From NCBI GenBank assembly GCA_023079485.1, contig CM041104.1, positions 807,676-871,675 on the forward strand: a DNA stretch of 64,000 nt, read 5' to 3'. Made by a program: the position numbers and the translations under genes. The notes under the pieces were generated by a model. It was not told the origin of the DNA, did no database searches, and was given only the letters and a program-made list of their open reading frames with translations. Of the stretch, positions 58,881-64,000 are shown piece after piece (position 1 is the first letter of the stretch; the number at the start of each line of letters is the position of its first letter). The DNA comes from Archilochus colubris. Lineage: Eukaryota > Chordata > Aves > Apodiformes > Trochilidae.

Positions 58881-59090
58881 CATAGAATCACAGAATCATA
58901 GAATTGGCTGGGTTGGAAGGGACCTCAGAGATCATCGAGTTCAACCCTTGAACCACCGTTGCGTTGCTAGACCATGGCACTCAGTGCCACATCCAGTCTC
59001 TTTTGAAATATCTCCAGACACGGAGAATCCACCCCTTCCCTGGGCAGCCCATTCCAATGGCTGATCACCCTCTCCGTAAAGAAATTCTAA
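58881..59090 (-). mobile_element. CR1 LINE 3' fragment interrupting retroviral pol
   Basis: Reversed CR1 beginning with atagaatcacagaatcatag and ending at gtaaagaaattct, where the text passes directly into RNase H codons. A few shared bases (TTAGAA) at the junction make the exact border ambiguous. Confidence 0.92.
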
Positions 59091-60083
59091 TTTAGCTTCT
59101 GCATCTGCTGCTCTGTTACCTGTTTCTGGAACGGTGTTACCTTTCAGGTCCCCCTTGCAATGCATTATGGCCACTTGGGTTGGGAGCTGAACAGCCTCCA
59201 GCAACTGTAGGGTTTCTGCTGCATATTTTATGGGTCTTCCCTGGGCAGTCAGCAGTCCTCGCTCCTTCCAGGTTGCCCCATGCATGACAGAGAAAGCATA
59301 CTTAGAGTACGTTCGGCCTTCTGTGCTGAAGTTCCCACAGGCAAGGGATTTGATGCAATTACCTGCTCTGTTGTAGTTACTGTAGCCAGCCATCCTTACT
59401 CCCTGCTTTACAAAGCTACTGCCATCCCAGAACCAGTCATCTGCCCCTTCGAGTGCCTCCTCCTTGAGATCCGGACGGCTGGAATACACAGCCTCGATGG
59501 TTTCTAGACAGTCATGCTCAATTGGCTCTGCTGACACTCTTCCTCCTAGGAATGATGCTGGGTTGACAACATTAGTCACTTGAATGGTTATGTCATCTGA
59601 TTCAACTAAAATTGCCTGGTACTTCAGGAACTGAGAAGGTGACAGCCAGTGGCCACCTTTCTGTTCCAGTACTGCTGATACAGTGTGGGACACCAATACA
59701 GTCATTTTCTGGCCCATAGTGAGTTTTCTGGCCTCTTCTATGTTTATGATTTCTGCAGCCACTGCCTTCAGGCATGTGGGCCACCCTTTACTTACTTCAT
59801 CTAGTTGCTTAGAGAAGTAAGCCACAGCCCTTTTGTATGGTCCCAGTTGCTGAGCCAGGACTCCTGGGGCCATTCCCTGGCGTTCATGTGAGAACAGCCA
59901 AAATGGTTTTACATCGGGCAGGCCTAATGCTGGGGCTTTCATCAGTTCTTGTTTCAGTCTTTTGAAGGCTGTTTCTGCCGCAGGAGTCCAGAGCAGAATA
60001 TATTTAGACTCTTTCAACAAATCACAGAGGGGTTTAGCAGGTATCCCATACTGATACATCCACAGGTGACACCAACCTGTCAT
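59091..60083 (-). pseudogene. pol: Retroviral pol fragment: RT connection and RNase H
   Basis: Continues reverse transcriptase in a different frame (connection domain: PLCDLLKES, APALGLPD). It then gives the RNase H segment with DGSSFV around 59421-59438 and GNRAADAEAKL near the CR1 border. Odd features: the residue before the RNase H DGSS is Trp, and the histidine expected after HCKG is Asp (HCKGD, near 59145-59168), which should harm activity. It overlaps the upstream frame by a few bases at 60080-60083, as expected from a one-base indel. Truncated by CR1; no integrase follows. Confidence 0.85.
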
Positions 60084-60921
60084 TCCAGGAAGGCTCGCAG
60101 GTCTCTCACCGTTTCAGGCCTGGGCATCTGGCAGATGGCTTCTTTCCTCGCTGTTCCTAGGGATCGCTGTCCTCCAGAGATCTCGTATCCTAGGTGGACC
60201 ACCTTTTCTTGCACCAGCTGTGCTTTCTGTTGGGAGACTTGATAACCGTTTAAACCCAAGAAATTTAACAACGAGATTGTCCACTCAACACATTGTTCTT
60301 CTGTTTCAGTTGCTATCAGTAAATCATCCACATATTGCAGGAGAGTGCCCTCTCCCTGTGGCCGTTCCCACTGTTCCAATTCTTTGGCCAATTGATTTCC
60401 AAATATTGTAGGACTATTTTTATAACCTTGAGGTAACACCGTCCAGGTTAGTTGTGTTTTTCTCCCTTTACCAACAAACTCCCATTCAAAAGCAAAAATC
60501 TTTTGGCTTTCTGGGGCTAAGGAAAGGCAGAAAAATGCATCTTTCAAATCTAACACTGTAAACCAGATCAGATTATCTTTTAGTTTGGTCAAAAGTGTAT
60601 AAGGATTGGCTACCACTGGATGTAGAGTCTTTGTAATATCATTTACAGCCCTTAAATCCTGTACCAGTCTGTAAGCTCCATTTGGCTTCTTGACTGGTAA
60701 TATTGGTGTATTGAAATCTGATTCACATTCTATCAATAGCCCTAATTCTAAAAACCTCTCTATCAATGGCTCGATTCCCTTCCTATCTTCCATCCTCAGG
60801 GGGTATTGTTTTCTGTTTACTGGTTTAGCTCCTGGTATTAATTCGATAACAATGGGGCAGCCTGGTTTGATTTCCCAGGTGTAGCAGTTGCCCACACGGA
60901 CAGATATGTTCCGTCTGTGAT
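60080..60921 (-). pseudogene. pol: Retroviral pol fragment: reverse transcriptase
   Basis: RNA-dependent DNA polymerase fingers and palm. Visible motifs in order: PVNRKQYPL, ILPVKKPNGAYRLVQDLR, FTVLDLKDAFF (first catalytic Asp), TVLPQGYKNSP, and the YVDD catalytic box at about 60323-60334, then LGYEISGGQR. YVDD is the usual gammaretroviral form. The frame differs by one from protease upstream and by one from RNase H downstream, giving a short stop-bounded reading frame in each case. Within this segment the frame is uninterrupted over about 270 codons. Confidence 0.9.
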
Positions 60922-61344
60922 TCAGTTGATGTTATGATTATCAGATTCTGGTTTAACACAACTGATAGTCAGACTTAGGGCAGTTATGAATTGTTCTTTG
61001 TTTACCTGGAGTTCAAGTTTGTTTTTATCAAATTTTATTACGGCCCCTAAATTCTCTAACAAGTCTCTCCCTAGCAGAGGTTTTGGAGAATTAGGTAAGT
61101 ATAAGAACTGATGAATCCCCATCTGTTTCCCAATTTTGTATTTAAGAGGTTTCAAGAAGAAAGCCTTTTCTGCTTGGCCTGTCGCTCCCACAACATGTAC
61201 AAATTCATCAGATTTAGGTATTAATTCTTGATTTAAGACTGAATAGGTAGCTCCAGTGTCAATTAAAAAATCCAGTTCCTTTTTACCTTCCCCTAGCTCT
61301 ATTTTAACCAAGGGGTCTGCTAGGGAATGACCCACCAGTCCCCT
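60922..61344 (-). pseudogene. pro: Retroviral protease
   Basis: Aspartic protease that would cleave Gag and Gag-Pol. The active-site FLIDTGATYS is at about 61243-61272 and the flap/C-terminal LLGRDLLENLG follows, as in retropepsins. It directly follows the gag TGA stop in the same frame, so it would be made only by stop-codon readthrough, as in gammaretroviruses. It ends in a TGA at 60924-60922, after which the reading frame shifts into reverse transcriptase; in relatives protease and reverse transcriptase are continuous, so this break is probably a mutation. Confidence 0.88.
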
Positions 61345-62148
61345 TCAGTTACCACTATCATGAGAAACCCGAACAACAGATGCCCCTCCAAGTTCTCTGT
61401 TTCGTTTAGGGCATTCTCGTTGCCAGTGTCCCATTTGGTGGCAATAAAACCATTGATTTGGGTCCACCTGATTTCGCTGGAACCTTCCTCTCCCTCTCAT
61501 GGGATAACCACACTCTCTACCTCTAGCATCTGGAAGCTTTGGACTTGCATTTACTGCTGCTATAATTCTGGCAAGTTTCCTACCCTCTTTCTCGTCTTTT
61601 TCTTGTTCCCTGTTGTTGTACACTTTCCAGGCCTCATTCAGTAAAATTTCCAGATTTCTATTTGCAGGATGTTCAAGTTTTTGTAATTTCTTTCTGATAT
61701 CTACACAACACTGCCCCATTACCAATCCCAGCAGTTGTTGTTTACCTATTTCTGACCCAGGATCTAAGGGGGTATATTGTCTCATTGCTGCTCTAAGCCT
61801 GTCTAAAAACTCTGTTGGGGTTTCACTCTGTCCTTGTCGTACTTCAAACAGGGCTCTCCAGTTTACTGCTTTTGGTATTGCTCTTCGCAAGCCCCGTGCA
61901 ACTAACCTTCTGTATTGCAGCAATAAATCATATTGGTGTGGGTTGTTTGGATCCCAGTTGGGATTACTGGTTGGAAATACGACATCCACAGGCTCCTGTA
62001 GCAGTTCAGCCCGTTCCCTCCCAGTTTTTAAAACAAGTTCTCTTTCCATCTCTGATAGTTCTGATCGCATTAGATCAATATCCCCCCAGTCAGTGCCTAA
62101 ATTCTTTGCAGTTAACTCAAACCTCCTAGCGACTCCTTCTGGGTCTCC
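61345..62148 (-). pseudogene. gag: Retroviral gag, 3' part: capsid remainder and nucleocapsid
   Basis: Same frame as the upstream gag part, after a TAA. It begins GDPEGVARRFEL, then a capsid C-terminal domain with FEVRQGQSETPTEFLDRLR, including the QxxxE-type major homology region. A basic nucleocapsid follows with one zinc-knuckle-like motif (YCHQMGHWQREC, about 61412-61450). The first of the three cysteines is replaced by Trp (TGG codon). It ends at the TGA at 61347-61345, where readthrough into protease would occur. Confidence 0.88.
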
Positions 62149-63492
62149 TTAAATTTTCACTTCCTCTCTCCAATTATTAAGGTCACTCATGGTAAATGGT
62201 ACTTTTATCCGTGCTTGTTCTCCTAATTTGGACATTACTTGCCAAAGAGGGGCTATTGTATAGTCCTCTGGGATTTCTTTTCCTCCCTCTTCTTCACCGT
62301 CTCTGGTCTGAGCTTTTGCCCTTTCTGCTTCAGCTTTTTCTGCCTCCAGTCTCGCTTTCTCTGCTTCTATTTTTGCCCTGTCTGCTTTAGCTTTCTCTGC
62401 TTCTAGTTTCGCCCTCTCTGCCTCAGCCTTAGCTTTCTCTGTTTCTAATCTCGCTGTCTCTCCGGTCTGAGCTTTTACCCTTTCTGCTTCAGCTTTTTCT
62501 GCCTCCAGTCTTGCTTTCTCTGCTTCTAGTGTTACCCTGTCTGCCTCAGCTTTAGCCTCTATTCTAGCTTTCTCTGCCTCTAGTCTTGCTGCTTCTGATC
62601 TTGCTCTCTCTGCCTCAGCTTTGGCTTCTACCTTCACTTTCTCTGCTTCTAATCTCGCTTTCTCTATTTCCAATTTTGCTATTTCTCCTATCTTTGCCAT
62701 TTCTGCCTCCCTTTCCTTTTCCTTTTGCGCGGTTGCCCTTGTATAATATGAATGGCTGGTTCCTTCTCCTGGATCATCTCTCAGGTTTTCGGTGCCTGCT
62801 CTGTTCTCTTTCTTCTTCACCTTTTTCCCTGTCTCCTTTGGGGCTTTCTCTTCGTTTTTGTCTCCCCCCTCCAACTTTTGCGAAACACATTCCAATTCCT
62901 TTCTTCCCTCACTTTCCAACTCCTTCCTTTCCTCACTTCCCAATTCTGTGGAGCTGCTGCTGCTTTCCTGTTGTGACATTGGCACTGGTACTCCACATCC
63001 TGGCACAAGAGGCTGATATTCTTGGAGGCTAATGGTACTTTCCACATCACTGCTTTTTTCTTTCGACTTAAGGCATCGTTTCCCTGCACTACAAGCATCA
63101 CAACAGCGTTCCTTCACTTCGCTGTTCTTCTGATCCCGTTCTAGGGCTAAAACCAAGGGATCTTGGGGTGATACATTTGTTCCACAATCCTTTTGCCATT
63201 CTGGCTTATCCCTTAAAGTGAAAAACATGCCTGCATATATCACTTCATCCCACTTTCCTCTTCTATGGAGAAACAACATAAGTTGGTGGATGGTATTATA
63301 ATTTAAGCTTCCCTCTGGTGGCCACCTTTCCCCATCATTTAATTTATACAGCGGCCACCAATCTTGACAATATTTCACAAGTGTCTTTTTCCCTATATTT
63401 CCCCCAGGGATCTCAGCAAGTTCTTTCCAATGTTTTAAAATGCATCCCAAGGGGGTTTTAGCATCAATTTCCTTACTCTGTTCAGTCCCCAT
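62149..63492 (-). pseudogene. gag: Retroviral gag, 5' part: matrix, linker, charged-helix expansion, start of capsid
   Basis: ATG at 63492. Residues 1 to about 105 are a gamma-type matrix: MG start for myristoylation, then ILKHWKELAEI and a WWPLYKL core. Residues 105-250 form a Ser/Glu/Lys-rich linker. Residues about 255-402 are an almost uninterrupted Ala/Glu/Lys/Arg helix of heptad-like EAEKARLEAEKAEAER units. Residues 409-447 (IAPLWQVMSKLG, VPFTMSDLNNWREEV) start the capsid. A TAA at 62151-62149 stops the frame in early capsid. Part of the helix is a 159-bp (53-codon) tandem duplication. Gag assembles the immature particle in relatives; this copy is disrupted. Confidence 0.9.
62289..62730 (-). 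repeat. Repeat array encoding the gag charged helix
   Basis: Plus-strand text is a run of ctttctgcttctagt-like units. The segment starting ggtctgagctttt at 62305 recurs at 62464 with few changes, a 159-base period, within a finer periodicity of about 21-27 bases. Confidence 0.85.
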
Positions 63493-63811
63493 TATGCCTG
63501 GTCGAGAGGTTACAACTGTGGGACCCTTTCTGGATTACCAAATTCTATTCAGATTTCAGCACCTTACAATTTCAACACCTTACTCCACTTATTCTAGTAT
63601 TCAAGCACAGTTCTTATTTTAACACTCCAGATTCACACCAATCGCTTCGTCCGTCTCTGGCCGGTCCCCTCGCGGGTGACACGGAACCGCAAATCGGGAC
63701 CCGCACTCACTTCGCAATTAAATTGCGTCTCAGTCACTCGCACACACACGCACTTTCAGTCAGAACAGGTAAAATCTGACACAGACGACCTTCAACAAGA
63801 CAAGAGGACAC
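63493..63811 (-). other. Retroviral leader (5' untranslated)
   Basis: Sequence upstream of gag on the minus strand, with CpG-rich patches near 63650-63710. I did not find a convincing primer binding site, and no 5' LTR is visible before the adjoining CR1. Confidence 0.55.
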
Positions 63812-64000
63812 AGTCTTAAGTTGTGCCAGGGGAGGTTTAGGTTAGATATTAGAAAGAATTTCTTCACGGAGAGGGTGATCAGCCATTGGAATGGGCTGCC
63901 CGGGGAGGTGGTAGATTCTCCGTCCCTGGAGACATTTAAAAACAGACTGGATGTGGCACTCAGTGCCATGGTCTAGCAACTGCTCCGGTGGGTCAAGGGT
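63812..64000 (+). mobile_element. CR1 LINE 3' fragment, continues past window
   Basis: Sense CR1 from ttaagttgtgccaggggagg through gggctgcccggggaggtgg to gtggcactcagtgccatggtc. The 3' tail lies beyond the window end. Same subfamily as 58881-59090 but opposite orientation. Confidence 0.9.

Larger units (their letters stand above)
58421..63811 (-). mobile_element. Degenerate gammaretrovirus-like endogenous retrovirus, partial
   Basis: Minus-strand provirus with a 319-base leader (63811-63493), gag, in-frame TGA, protease, reverse transcriptase and RNase H, ending at a CR1 insertion (59090). Integrase, env and a full LTR are not seen. An LTR-like remnant follows beyond the CR1 at 58421-58880. 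Gag with an N-terminal myristoylation-type MG, one zinc knuckle, and gag and protease in one frame separated by a stop all point to a class I (gamma-like) element. Coding is broken by one stop in gag and two frame changes in pol, so the copy cannot encode complete proteins. Confidence 0.85.

Noticed and set aside
62586..63032. Leucine/serine-rich open frames on the plus strand
   Set aside because: They are the antisense of the retroviral gag linker and helix; the codon pattern of Glu/Lys/Ala reads as Leu/Ser/Phe in reverse.
63493..63811. A retroviral primer binding site upstream of gag
   Set aside because: I looked for proline-, lysine- and glutamine-type primer sites beginning TGG near a CA end and found none convincing.

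Overview
This window looks like a piece of a bird chromosome, most likely a passerine. It is densely seeded with CR1 LINE fragments ending in the ATTCTATG-type 3' repeat. It carries the vertebrate ASIP-AHCY gene pair in the usual convergent order, plus avian endogenous retroviral material. Genes have GT-AG introns; nothing bacterial is present.

Layout: positions 1-525 hold a decayed non-LTR retrotransposon endonuclease (minus strand). ASIP (agouti signaling protein, plus strand) has three coding exons at 7356-7509, 9638-9699 and 11593-11769, which splice to an intact 130-residue protein. From about 12.7 to 28.4 kb is an intergenic block made largely of CR1 copies; one copy is split by an 809-bp solo LTR with a perfect 5-bp target duplication. 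AHCY (adenosylhomocysteinase, minus strand) runs from its start codon at 55287 to its stop at 29292. Its ten coding exons join to an intact 433-residue enzyme with every catalytic and NAD-binding residue I checked. A GC-rich CpG-island promoter surrounds exon 1. A second, oppositely oriented solo LTR of the same family sits in AHCY intron 8. From about 58.4 to 63.8 kb lies a broken gammaretrovirus-like endogenous retrovirus (minus strand). It has gag, protease, reverse transcriptase and RNase H, no visible integrase or env, and is bounded by two outward-pointing CR1 copies.

Functionally, ASIP is a secreted melanocortin-receptor antagonist that controls pigment type. AHCY is the cytosolic housekeeping enzyme that hydrolyses S-adenosylhomocysteine. 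They are neighbours by conserved synteny, not by shared pathway. The most interesting material is in the mobile elements: the nested and inverted solo LTR pair, the retroviral gag with a long charged-helix expansion built from a 159-bp duplication, the RTE-like endonuclease fragment, and a CR1 pair with a sharp mosaic junction. No tRNA, rRNA or CRISPR array was seen. Repeat family names and repeat boundaries are by eye and approximate, often by 10-30 bases, except where target duplications fix them.
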